The notes below the pieces were generated by a model, which saw only the letters and a list, made by a program, of their open reading frames with translations, made no database searches and was not told the DNA's origin. A program made the translations under genes and the position numbers. From UMGS1663 sp963621995 (lineage in GTDB: Bacteria > Bacillota > Clostridia > TANB77 > CAG-508), in assembly GCA_963621995.1 (NCBI GenBank), contig CAVFFZ010000017.1, forward strand, positions 1 through 28,496: 28,496 nt of DNA, written 5' to 3'. Position 1 is the first letter of the stretch. Every line of letters begins with the position of its first letter. This document shows, piece by piece, positions 13,328-20,888 of the stretch.

Positions 13328-14080
13328 GTGGAAGAAAATAGAAAGAAAGAAATAATAAAAGCTTTTGTTGCTATAACATGTATAATACTAATTATAATAA
13401 TAGCAGCTTTAATTAATTTTAAATACAATATTGAAGGGGAAACAAATATGCCTTTTACACTTTCAAAAATAACAATTGTTAGTACGGCAGAAGGTGTTGA
13501 AAATGAAGGAGCAGAAGAAAAATGGAATTTATCAATTTTTCAAAACAATGATGTATACTTTTCAATAGAAAAAAATGAAAATAATAAAGAAGATGAAATA
13601 ATACAAAGTATTTCAATAGAAAATATGCAAGTAATAAAAGCACCAAATATTGGAGAAATTAAAACATATATGCCTAATAGTTCAGAAGGAAGAACTTTTG
13701 CAATGAAAGACGAATATATTGTTTCAGAAGGTAAATTAACGTTTAAAGGAGCTAGCAAAAGTAATTCTAAAACATTAGAAATAGGAAATCAAGGAGGAAC
13801 AGCAGTAGTAAGGTTTGCAAACACAGGTCTTGGAAAATATATTTCTAATGAAGATGAAGAAATAGTTCACGATGGTAGTTTAATTTCTAAAACAGAAGCA
13901 AAAGACGAAGACTTAGAATTTACAGTAACTTTTGATTTTATAATAAATTTAAGAGACAAAAGTTATGTTTCAAAAATTTCTTTAACAATGCCTTGTTCTG
14001 AAAATTTAATAGAAGAGGGTACTAGTAGCAAAGAAATAAAAGATAAGTTTGTTTTTAAAAGATTAGTAGATAAAAAATAA
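13328..14080 (+). CDS. membrane-anchored extracytoplasmic protein of unknown function, about 250 aa
   Basis: I recognise no named family. The protein has a short basic N-terminus, one membrane segment at about residues 11-30 and a long polar, Glu/Asn/Ser-rich extracytoplasmic part. The latter reads as alternating beta strands (for example T-F-T-L-S-K-I-T-I-V-S-T near 42-53 with the start used here). This is a bitopic anchor-plus-domain layout. I chose the GTG at 13328 because the GAGG SD is eight bases away; an ATG at 13322 would add two residues but is only two bases from that SD. It lies between tadA and the SRP RNA, 60 bases after tadA, and probably shares the tadA transcript. It interrupts an otherwise conserved gene order. 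Confidence 0.7.
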   Translation: MEENRKKEIIKAFVAITCIILIIIIAALINFKYNIEGETNMPFTLSKITIVSTAEGVENEGAEEKWNLSIFQNNDVYFSIEKNENNKEDEIIQSISIENMQVIKAPNIGEIKTYMPNSSEGRTFAMKDEYIVSEGKLTFKGASKSNSKTLEIGNQGGTAVVRFANTGLGKYISNEDEEIVHDGSLISKTEAKDEDLEFTVTFDFIINLRDKSYVSKISLTMPCSENLIEEGTSSKEIKDKFVFKRLVDKK

Positions 14081-14114
14081 AAAAGTACATAGTAGAAAAT
14101 TAGATAAAAAACAC

Positions 14115-14143
14115 TTGTCAACAATGTAAAATAAGTATATAAT
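14115..14143 (+). promoter_or_regulatory. promoter of the SRP RNA
   Basis: TTGTCA (14115-14120), 17 bases, TATAAT (14138-14143). It places the start at about 14150, exactly where the closing stem of the RNA begins. Confidence 0.85.
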
Positions 14144-14149
14144 ACAAAA

Positions 14150-14294
14150 GGTATAAGAATTAAATTCGTTTTTGTATGGAAGATATTCAATGTAAGCCTA
14201 TGAATCTTGTCAGGTCCGGAAGGAAGCAGCAATAAGTAGTCACTTATGTGTGAAATATCTTCCATAGAGAAACGAAAGTAAAAATTCTTATACC
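14150..14294 (+). ncRNA. ffs: signal recognition particle RNA (small bacterial type, about 145 nt)
   Basis: The Ffh-binding domain IV is visible, with the conserved GTCAGGTCCGGAAGGAAGCA at 14209-14228 including the GGAA tetraloop. The two ends, GGTATAAGAATT (14150-14161) and its complement (14283-14294), form a 12-bp closing helix followed by TTTTT, which also acts as the terminator. A second helix is formed by ATGGAAGATATT near 14177-14188 with AATATCTTCCAT near 14254-14265. At about 145 nt it is longer than the E. coli 4.5S RNA and shorter than the 6S-like RNA of Bacillus, with no room for a full Alu domain. It sits upstream of dnaX as in Bacillus. Confidence 0.93.
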
Positions 14295-14296
14295 TT

Positions 14297-14325
14297 TTTA
14301 AAAATTAAAATAGATGTGGTAGAAT
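14297..14325 (+). promoter_or_regulatory. candidate promoter and leader of dnaX
   Basis: TTTAAA (14297-14302), 17 bases, TAGAAT (14320-14325), with an extended -10 TG at 14317-14318. Downstream, 14328-14336 can pair with 14353-14361 (9 bp), and CTATA (14365-14369) with TATAG (14376-14380) right at the edge of the SD. Confidence 0.5.
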
Positions 14326-14391
14326 TTAGAATTTCTAATAGTTTTGTTAAACAGAAATTCTTTGCTATAGTCTTTTATAGGGGTGAAAAAG

Positions 14392-16035
14392 ATGGCATAT
14401 ACAGCATTATATAGAAAATTTAGACCAACAACATTTGAAGAAATGGTAGGTCAAGAACATATAACTAAAACATTAAGAAATCAAATTATTGCAGGAAGAG
14501 TTGGACATGCTTATTTATTAAATGGAGGTAGAGGAACAGGAAAAACATCTACAGCCAAAATTTTAGCTAGAGCAATAAATTGCTTAAATCCTAAGGATGG
14601 GGAACCATGTAATGAATGTGAAATTTGTAAAGAAGCCTTAAATGGTAGCCTAACAGATATAGTTGAAATGGATGCTGCTTCAAACAATAGTGTAGAAGAC
14701 ATTAGACAAATACGTGATGAAGTAAATTTCTTACCAACTAAAGCAAAATATAGAGTATATATTATAGATGAGGTTCATATGCTTTCAACAGGAGCTTTTA
14801 ATGCACTTTTGAAAACACTAGAAGAACCACCAGAACATGTAAAATTTATTTTAGCAACAACAGAACCACAAAAAATACCAGCAACAATACTTTCAAGATG
14901 TCAACGTTTTGATTTCAAAAAAATATCAGAAGAAGATATAGAAAAAAGATTAAAAATAGTTTGCAAAGAAAGTAATATAGAAATTACAGAAGAAGCACTT
15001 AAAGTAATAGCTTTTTTAGCAGAAGGTGCTATGAGGGATGCATTAAGTGTATTAGAAAGATGTATTCAAGATGGTGATTCAAAAATTGATGAAGAAAAAG
15101 TAAAAGATTTAGTAGGAATACCAAAATTAATATATATTTATCAAATAACAAAAGCAATAATAGAATATAATTCAGAAGAAGCATTAAATGCTATAGAAGA
15201 AGTTATTAAAGAGGGGAAAGATTTAACGAATTTATTGTGGGAAACAATAAAATATGTAAGAGACATTTTAATATATAAAACAAGTAAAAATACATCTATT
15301 TATAATAAAGAAGAAATAGAAAAAATAAATGATTTATCTACAAAAGTTGAAAAAGATAGATTGTTAAATATAATTTATGAACTTTCAAATTTAGAAAATG
15401 AAATGAAATGGTCCACACAAAAAACAATTTTATTTCAAGTAGGAATTTTAAAATTATGTGCAGGTGAAGTAAGCAGTAGTTCAGGAAATGTAGAAAATTT
15501 ACAAATTAATGAATTAAAAAATAAAATAGCAGAATTAGAAAGTCAAATAAGACAAATTACAAGTGGAAATATCCACATAAAATCACAAAATGTGGATAAT
15601 ACACCTAAATATTCAGTAAATACTGAAAATAAAAAAGAAGAAAAAGTTTTGAAAGCACAAAAAGAGGGAAGGCTAAGCTATAATATTAAAGTGGGAAGCG
15701 GAATTAAGGCATGGCCAGAAATTGTTGCAAATTTAAAACAAGAGGGAAAAATAATGTTATATACAAATTTAATGAATTCTAATGCAGAAGAATTAAATGA
15801 TATGACAATAGGAATTTCATTCCCTAGGGGGTTAACTCCATTTGGTAAAACAATTCTAGAAAAAAGTGAAAATGTTCAAGAACTTGAAAAAAGAATTTCT
15901 ATGCAATATGGAAAGCCAATGAGAGTAAAATATATACAAGATAATCAAGAAAGTAAAAAGGAAGAAAAACCACAGGCAAGTGAATTTGAATCATTAGCAC
16001 ATGATATGGATTTACCTTTTAACATTATAGATTAA
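14392..16035 (+). CDS. dnaX: DNA polymerase III subunit gamma/tau
   Basis: DnaX is the clamp-loader ATPase subunit that loads the beta clamp and couples the replisome. The 547-residue product has Walker A G-G-R-G-T-G-K-T at 45-52 and a zinc module (Cys64, Cys73, Cys76, Cys79). Walker B V-Y-I-I-D-E-V-H-M is at 122-130, and the L-S-R-C-Q-R-F arginine-finger segment follows. The clamp-loader lid and collar continue to about 365, then a linker and a tau-type C-terminal domain. I chose the ATG at 14392 because AGGGGTG upstream serves as SD; a GTG at 14383 would overlap it. I saw no obvious slippery site to make a separate gamma form. ybaB and recR follow in the same direction. Confidence 0.96.
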   Translation: MAYTALYRKFRPTTFEEMVGQEHITKTLRNQIIAGRVGHAYLLNGGRGTGKTSTAKILARAINCLNPKDGEPCNECEICKEALNGSLTDIVEMDAASNNSVEDIRQIRDEVNFLPTKAKYRVYIIDEVHMLSTGAFNALLKTLEEPPEHVKFILATTEPQKIPATILSRCQRFDFKKISEEDIEKRLKIVCKESNIEITEEALKVIAFLAEGAMRDALSVLERCIQDGDSKIDEEKVKDLVGIPKLIYIYQITKAIIEYNSEEALNAIEEVIKEGKDLTNLLWETIKYVRDILIYKTSKNTSIYNKEEIEKINDLSTKVEKDRLLNIIYELSNLENEMKWSTQKTILFQVGILKLCAGEVSSSSGNVENLQINELKNKIAELESQIRQITSGNIHIKSQNVDNTPKYSVNTENKKEEKVLKAQKEGRLSYNIKVGSGIKAWPEIVANLKQEGKIMLYTNLMNSNAEELNDMTIGISFPRGLTPFGKTILEKSENVQELEKRISMQYGKPMRVKYIQDNQESKKEEKPQASEFESLAHDMDLPFNIID

Positions 16036-16091
16036 AAAGGGATATAGGTAACCTTTAAAACCTAAATATTATTATACAAGGAGAGAATACA

Positions 16092-16436
16092 ATGTCAAAA
16101 AGAGGAGGATTCCCAGGAGGCATGGGAGGATTTGGAGGAATGAATCTAAATCAATTAATGAAAGAAGCAAAAAAAATGCAAGCTGATATGGAAAAATCAC
16201 AAGAAGAATTAGGAGCAAAAGAATTTGAAGCAACAGCAGGGGGAGGAGCAGTTTCAGTTAAGGTATCAGGAAATAAAGAAATAAAAGAAATAAATATAAA
16301 AAAAGAAGTATTAGATCCAGATGATGTAGAAATGTTACAAGATTTAATTTTAACATGTGTAAATGAAGCGTTAAGAAAAGTAGATAGTGCACAAGCAGCA
16401 AGTTTAGGTAAATACAATATTCCTGGATTAATGTAA
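16092..16436 (+). CDS. ybaB: YbaB/EbfC-family nucleoid-associated protein
   Basis: This is a small dimeric DNA-binding, nucleoid-associated protein. The 114-residue length is typical. It starts with a Gly/Met-rich tail (about 4-18), then a helix N-Q-L-M-K-E-A-K-K-M-Q at about 20-30. The conserved central A-G-G-G-A-V-S-V-K-V-S-G-N segment lies at about 49-61, and a C-terminal helix runs from about 76. An AAGGAGAG SD precedes the ATG. In nearly all Firmicutes it lies between dnaX and recR (yaaK in Bacillus), as here, with 56 bases to dnaX and 20 to recR. Confidence 0.94.
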   Translation: MSKRGGFPGGMGGFGGMNLNQLMKEAKKMQADMEKSQEELGAKEFEATAGGGAVSVKVSGNKEIKEINIKKEVLDPDDVEMLQDLILTCVNEALRKVDSAQAASLGKYNIPGLM

Positions 16437-16456
16437 TTAAAAGAGGAGCATAAAAC

Positions 16457-17056
16457 ATGTCATATTATTCACCATCAATTGAAAAACTAATTGAAGCATT
16501 TGAAAGATTACCTAGTATAGGAAATAAAACAGCTGCAAGACTTGCATTTTATATGCTAGATAGATCTGAAGAAGAGGTAAATGAATTTGTTTCAGCAATT
16601 GTAAATGCAAAAAAGAATTTAAAATATTGCTCAAAATGCTTTAATATATCAGATACAGACCCATGTAATATTTGTGGAAATCCTAAAAGAGATCCAAGTA
16701 CTATATGTGTTGTAGAAGATGTAAAAGATGTAATTGCAATGGAAAGAACACATGAATTTAAAGGGTTATACCATGTATTACATGGTTCAATTTCACCAAT
16801 GAATGGAATAGGACCAGATGATATAAAAATAAAAGAACTTTTATCAAGAATTATGGAAGGTGAAGTTAAGGAAATTATTTTAGCTACAAATCCTAGAGTT
16901 GAAGGTGAAGCAACTGCAATGTATATTTCAAAACTAGTAAAGCCATTAGGAGTAAAAGTTACTAGAATAGCACATGGAATTCCTGTAGGTGGAGACTTGG
17001 AATATACAGACGAAGTAACATTAAGCAAAGCATTAGAAGGAAGAAGAGAATTATAA
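16457..17056 (+). CDS. recR: recombination mediator protein RecR
   Basis: RecR works with RecO (and RecF) to load RecA at gaps in DNA repair. The 199-residue length is exactly typical. In order it has a helix-hairpin-helix L-P-S-I-G-N-K-T-A-A at 18-27, a C4 zinc finger (Cys58, Cys61, Cys70, Cys73), a Toprim domain from about 81 (C-V-V-E-D-V), and a C-terminal Walker-like helical end. An AGAGGAG SD lies upstream. It is the last gene of the dnaX-ybaB-recR run, and a terminator hairpin follows. Confidence 0.96.
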   Translation: MSYYSPSIEKLIEAFERLPSIGNKTAARLAFYMLDRSEEEVNEFVSAIVNAKKNLKYCSKCFNISDTDPCNICGNPKRDPSTICVVEDVKDVIAMERTHEFKGLYHVLHGSISPMNGIGPDDIKIKELLSRIMEGEVKEIILATNPRVEGEATAMYISKLVKPLGVKVTRIAHGIPVGGDLEYTDEVTLSKALEGRREL

Positions 17057-17064
17057 AGTAAAAG

Positions 17065-17110
17065 TAAATGTCACAATTGGAGATAGTCCATAAATGTGAC
17101 ATTTATTTTT
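17065..17110 (+). terminator. intrinsic terminator after recR
   Basis: An 11-bp stem (17065-17075 with 17095-17105) is followed by a T-rich run. The 19-base loop itself can form a small TGGA/TCCA hairpin. Confidence 0.8.
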
Positions 17111-17235
17111 TATATTCTAGGAAACTTTCCTAGAATATAAAAAGCTTCGCTAAACATTCCACACAAATTTTATTACATAAAATTTGGCGGTCGAACAAAG
17201 ACGTGTCATGAAAAGTTTTCAAAAATGTCTAAAAA
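17107..17235. repeat. G+C-richer noncoding block with two perfect hairpins
   Basis: A 17-bp perfect stem (17107-17123 with 17127-17143) is followed by a segment without an ORF. A second 10-bp stem (17164-17173 with 17177-17186) lies next to a stretch at about 17186-17210 that is far richer in G+C than its surroundings. There is no T tract after the first stem on either strand. The block looks selected, either as a dispersed repeat or as a structured RNA, and not as random spacer. I cannot tell the strand. Confidence 0.45.
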
Positions 17236-17257
17236 TACTAATCATGCCTCTTTGGTT

Positions 17258-17422
17258 CTAAGGAGGATTTACAGATAAAGCTGCTAAACTATCTCCAATT
17301 ATAGTAAAAAAACCGGCATAAGCAACAATTTCGTCTGAAGTTAAGCCTTGTGAGATAGTAATTGCAATGATATTTGCAAGAGTTACTAATTCACAACCAT
17401 TTAAATTATTTATATTAAACAT
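17258..17422 (-). CDS. small protein, 54 aa, unknown function
   Basis: This ORF is short but convincing. It starts at an ATG with an AGGTGAGG SD two bases upstream, and its composition is far less A+T-biased than random frames here. The peptide begins M-F-N-I-N-N-L-N-G-C-E-L-V-T-L and continues into a moderately hydrophobic helix (about 12-26, with A-N-I-I-A-I-T-I). A T-S-D-E-I-V-A-Y-A turn (about 28-36) follows, then a second hydrophobic helix F-F-T-I-I-G-D-S-L-A-A-L and a short N-P-P end. It resembles small uncharacterised Firmicute proteins with two short helices; I do not assign a family with certainty. It is alone on the minus strand between recR and the ABC operon. Its SD lies in an 8-bp inverted repeat, suggesting regulated translation. 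Confidence 0.7.
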   Translation of the reverse strand: MFNINNLNGCELVTLANIIAITISQGLTSDEIVAYAGFFTIIGDSLAALSVNPP

Positions 17423-17456
17423 AACCTCACCTAAAATATTATATTAAGTGAGGTTG
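17423..17456 (-). promoter_or_regulatory. inverted repeat enclosing the SD of the 54-aa gene
   Basis: AACCTCAC (17423-17430) is exactly complementary to 17449-17456. On the minus-strand mRNA the GGTGAGG SD would pair with an upstream CCTCACTT, hiding the SD. The loop contains TATAAT on the minus strand, so it might instead be a DNA operator around a -10. Confidence 0.45.
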
Positions 17457-17574
17457 TTATTGGTGCAAAATACAATTAGGAATATTATTTAAAAATGATA
17501 AAATAAAATGCATAAAAAGTAAATGTATTATTATAAGGTGGTTTAGTCATTTTGTGAAAATTATGTGAAAAATA

Positions 17575-17603
17575 TTGATAAAACAAAATTGTAATGGTAA
17601 TAT
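17575..17603 (+). promoter_or_regulatory. sigma-A promoter of the ABC operon
   Basis: TTGATA (17575-17580), 17 bases, TAATAT (17598-17603), about 80 bases upstream of the TTG start. A TGTCGAT at 17654-17660, one base off a Spo0A box, lies in the leader. Confidence 0.7.
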
Positions 17604-17683
17604 GTTAAAGTAAAATTTATAAAACGCTACGGAAATAGCACTTTAAAGAAAAATGTCGATTTATAAAAAAAGGAGGAATTAAA

Positions 17684-18655
17684 TTGATAGAAGTAAAAAA
17701 TGTGACTAAAAAGTATGGCAATTTTACAGCGGTAGATAATATTACTTTTACTGTAAAAGATGGAGAAGTAGTAGGCCTTTTAGGGCAAAATGGAGCTGGG
17801 AAAAGTACAACTATGAACATGATAACAGGTTTTATAGAGCCAACAGAGGGAACTATCATAATTAATGGATATGATATTATGAAAAAATCCTTAAAAGCTA
17901 AAAAACAAATAGGTTACATGCCAGAAAATGTTCCTTTATATCCAGAATTAACTGTAAAAGAATTTGTTTCTTATATGGCAGAACTAAAATTAGTAGGAAG
18001 AAAAGAAAGAAAGCAAGAAGTAGAAAATGCTATAAAAGAGACAGGACTAGAGACAGTAAAAAACAAATTAATACGCAATTTATCTAGAGGTTATAAGCAA
18101 AGAGTAAGCATGGCAGGTGCATTAGTAGGTAATCCAGAAGTTTTAATATTAGACGAGCCAACAGTAGGGTTAGATCCAAAACAGATTATAGAAATTAGAA
18201 ACCTAATTAAAAATTTAGGGGAAAAACATACAGTAATAATTAGTTCACATATTTTATCTGAAATAAGTCAAGTATGTGAAAGAGTTATTATTTTAAATAA
18301 AGGAAAAATTGTGGCAATAGATACTCCTGAAAACTTAGAGGAAAAAACAAAAGAACAAAATGTTTTATTCGTTACAGTGGAAGACAAAGAGGAAAAAATG
18401 CCAGGGGTAAAGGAAAAAATACCAGATATTGAAAAACTAGAAATGGTAAAAGATAATGAAGATGGAACAAAAAAATATAAGATAGTTTCAAAATCAGAAA
18501 AAGATGTAAGAAAAGCATTATTTGAGACTTTACCAAAAGAAGAAATTACAATATTTGAACTAAAAAAAGCAGAAACAAGTTTAGAGGATGCATTTATTAA
18601 ATTGGTAGATGATGCAACAAATAAAACAGATAATGTAGAAGGAGGTAATAAATAA
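17684..18655 (+). CDS. ABC transporter ATP-binding protein, GldA-like
   Basis: This is the ATPase subunit of an ABC-2-type transporter. The 323-residue protein has Walker A G-Q-N-G-A-G-K-S-T at 34-42, the signature N-L-S-R-G-Y-K-Q-R at 132-140 and Walker B L-I-L-D-E-P-T at 154-160. A Lys/Glu-rich C-terminal extension runs from about 225. The L-S-R-G-Y-K-Q-R form of the signature and the gene set match the GldA group. The start is TTG behind a perfect AAAGGAGG SD. It overlaps the permease gene by one base (TAATG), so translation is probably coupled. The transported substrate is unknown. Confidence 0.88.
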   Translation: MIEVKNVTKKYGNFTAVDNITFTVKDGEVVGLLGQNGAGKSTTMNMITGFIEPTEGTIIINGYDIMKKSLKAKKQIGYMPENVPLYPELTVKEFVSYMAELKLVGRKERKQEVENAIKETGLETVKNKLIRNLSRGYKQRVSMAGALVGNPEVLILDEPTVGLDPKQIIEIRNLIKNLGEKHTVIISSHILSEISQVCERVIILNKGKIVAIDTPENLEEKTKEQNVLFVTVEDKEEKMPGVKEKIPDIEKLEMVKDNEDGTKKYKIVSKSEKDVRKALFETLPKEEITIFELKKAETSLEDAFIKLVDDATNKTDNVEGGNK

Positions 18656-19338
18656 TGTGGGCAATTATTAAAAAAGAATTCAAATCATATTTTTTATCAC
18701 CTATAGGGTATGTAGTAGTAGGAATTTTACTATTCGTGTTTAGTATATTTTTCTATCTTATAAGTGTGCAGACAGGTTCAGTAGATTTAAGTTCTTTATA
18801 CTATTATATGGCAATATATGGACTTATTATAGGTGCACCAATTTTAACAATGAGAATGTTCGCAGAAGAAAGAAAAAATGGTACAGAACAATTAATATTA
18901 ACATCACCAATTAATATAACAAAGGTTGTTTTAGGAAAATTAATTGCAGCATTAGGTGTTATATTAATTACCCTAATATTTTCTTTAGGATATTATGCTA
19001 TAGTAAGTACTTTTGCAGAAACAAGCATAATTCCAATTATAACATCAATGGTAGGATTTATGTTAGTAAGTATGGCTGCTATATCTATTGGAATGTTTGC
19101 TTCAAGTATTACTGAAAATCAAGTAATTGCAGCAATAATTACAATTGCATTTTTATTGATGTCAATATTTATGGAAAATATTAATACTATATTTTCAAAC
19201 ATATCTATAGTACATTTTTATGAAAAATTTCCATCAGGACTTATTTCTTGGACAGAAGTTGCAGGATTAGTATCTTTTTCTTTAGTTTTTATTTTATTAA
19301 CTATTCTTGTAATGCAAAGAAGAAAATCTGTTAAATAA
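18655..19338 (+). CDS. ABC-2 type permease, GldF-like
   Basis: This is an integral membrane subunit of 227 residues with six probable membrane segments at about 17-36, 49-66, 97-118, 126-150, 156-175 and 202-221. The cytosolic loop M-R-M-F-A-E-E-R-K-N-G-T-E-Q-L at 67-81 is the family's coupling-helix signature. A single-copy short permease with a GldA-like ATPase before it and a GldG-like protein after it is the GldAFG layout, known from Bacteroidetes gliding but also present in many non-gliding Firmicutes. The start codon overlaps the ATPase stop. Function here is unknown. Confidence 0.87.
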   Translation: MWAIIKKEFKSYFLSPIGYVVVGILLFVFSIFFYLISVQTGSVDLSSLYYYMAIYGLIIGAPILTMRMFAEERKNGTEQLILTSPINITKVVLGKLIAALGVILITLIFSLGYYAIVSTFAETSIIPIITSMVGFMLVSMAAISIGMFASSITENQVIAAIITIAFLLMSIFMENINTIFSNISIVHFYEKFPSGLISWTEVAGLVSFSLVFILLTILVMQRRKSVK

Positions 19339-19358
19339 ATTCGGAGAGGAGTAAAAAA

Positions 19359-20825
19359 GTGAAAAAAGAGAAAAAAGAAAAAAAAGGAATTGAAATTATA
19401 AAAAAGAAATGGCTAAAAAATACTTTTTTAACAATTTTATTAATTGCCATAATTTTTGCAATATATTTTGGAATTAATTATGGAGTTGAAAAATTAAATT
19501 TAGAAGATATAGATCTTACAACAGATAAAATTTATTCAATATCAGAAGGTACAGAAACTAAATTAAAAGATTTAGACAAAGATGTTCAAATAGAATTAGT
19601 AAATATGAGTAATTATGTGTATTTATTAGATTTTGCAAATAAATATACACAACTAAATTCTCATATAACAATGGAAAGAATTGATGATTTAACACAAAGA
19701 CCAGATATAATGAATACATATAATTTAGATTCTACTGATTGTTTAATAATTGTAAAATCTGGAGAAAGAGAAACATATATTTCTTTAAGTGATTTATATA
19801 CTTATGACTATACAACAGGAGAACAAATAGATACAACAGAAGAAGCAATTACAAATGCAATAATAGAAGTAACAATAGAAAATAAGCCTAAAATATACTT
19901 TTTAGAAGGTCATAATTATTATAATGATAATTATTTTCAATTAATAAAACAAGATATTACTGCAGAATCTAATGAAGTAGAGAGTTTAAATATTTTAACA
20001 AAAGGCAGTGTTCCAGAAGATTGTAATTGTTTGGTAATTACAACTTTAAAAGAGGATATTACAGAAATAGAAAGAGACGAATTAATTGCGTACAGTAATA
20101 GAGGCGGAAAAATATTGTTATTAGCAGATAGTAATGTTTTAGGAACAAGTACACCAAACTTTGATGAAATATTAAATTTATATGGGTTTAACATTTCTGA
20201 TGGAATATTAATGGAACAAGACGAAGATAAAATGTTTTATAATTTACCAGAATTTGTAATTGCAGAAATAGAGAGTAGTGAATTGACTCAAAATTATAAA
20301 ATGAATATAAATGCATGCTTTATAGATGCCGGAAAAATTGAATTTAAAGATGAAGAAACATTAGAAAATTTAGGAGTAGAATATACTACTATAGCAAAAA
20401 CAAGTAGTGAGGCATTTTTAAGAACAAATTTAAATATATCAACTTTATCAAAAACAAATCAAGATACAGATGCAGGAGATAGTATAATAGGTGCACTTGT
20501 AACAAGAAGTTTGGAAGATGGAAATAGTGCGGAAATGATTGTTTACTCAAATGCAATATTTGCAACAAATCAACAAGTAAATATAAATAACAATTATGCT
20601 ATGTATGCAAATATGCTTTGCAATAATGATGATGTTGTAATTAACTCAATATCATATTTAACAAAAAGAACAGATACAATTACAATTAGAAAAGATTCAG
20701 ATAGTGTAAGTTACACAGTAACACAAAAAGAACATAGTATAATAGTTGGAATAATATTCTTAGTTCCTGCATTCATTATAGTTTGTGGAATTATTGTATG
20801 GCAAATACGTAGAAGAAAAAAATAG
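19359..20825 (+). CDS. GldG-like ABC auxiliary membrane protein
   Basis: A 488-residue protein starting at GTG behind a GGAGAGGAG SD. It has a lysine-rich cytosolic N-terminus, a membrane segment at about 22-42 and a long extracytoplasmic domain. That domain starts with D-L-T-T-D-K-I-Y-S-I-S at 52-62, the typical GldG/ABC_transp_aux opening, and a C-terminal membrane segment lies at about 461-482, ending in basic residues. The extracytoplasmic region looks like the beta/alpha fold related to DUF4350. It is the third gene of the GldA-GldF-GldG-like operon, 20 bases after the permease, and a terminator follows. No gliding machinery is visible, so a role in export or envelope assembly is a guess. 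Confidence 0.82.
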   Translation: MKKEKKEKKGIEIIKKKWLKNTFLTILLIAIIFAIYFGINYGVEKLNLEDIDLTTDKIYSISEGTETKLKDLDKDVQIELVNMSNYVYLLDFANKYTQLNSHITMERIDDLTQRPDIMNTYNLDSTDCLIIVKSGERETYISLSDLYTYDYTTGEQIDTTEEAITNAIIEVTIENKPKIYFLEGHNYYNDNYFQLIKQDITAESNEVESLNILTKGSVPEDCNCLVITTLKEDITEIERDELIAYSNRGGKILLLADSNVLGTSTPNFDEILNLYGFNISDGILMEQDEDKMFYNLPEFVIAEIESSELTQNYKMNINACFIDAGKIEFKDEETLENLGVEYTTIAKTSSEAFLRTNLNISTLSKTNQDTDAGDSIIGALVTRSLEDGNSAEMIVYSNAIFATNQQVNINNNYAMYANMLCNNDDVVINSISYLTKRTDTITIRKDSDSVSYTVTQKEHSIIVGIIFLVPAFIIVCGIIVWQIRRRKK

Positions 20826-20835
20826 AATAAATAGG

Positions 20836-20869
20836 AAAATCTCTCATAAAATTGAATGAGAGATTTTTT
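20836..20869 (+). terminator. intrinsic terminator of the ABC operon
   Basis: A 12-bp stem (20836-20847 with 20856-20867) with an 8-base loop is followed by T residues. It shows that an apparent ATG at 20856 lies in the terminator and is not the start of the next gene. Confidence 0.85.
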
Positions 20870-20888
20870 ATATAGTAGGAGAAATAAC

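Noticed and set aside
14392..16035. Programmed frameshift in dnaX giving a gamma form
   Set aside because: I looked for a slippery heptamer with a following stem in the linker and found only ordinary A runs; not supported by eye.
16151..17028. Long minus-strand ORFs antisense to ybaB and recR
   Set aside because: They mirror strongly conserved genes and have no SD; shadows.
20856..20888. ATG at 20856 as start of the YkvI-like gene
   Set aside because: It lies in the 3' arm of the ABC operon terminator; the TTG at 20889 has a proper SD and gives the usual family N-terminus.
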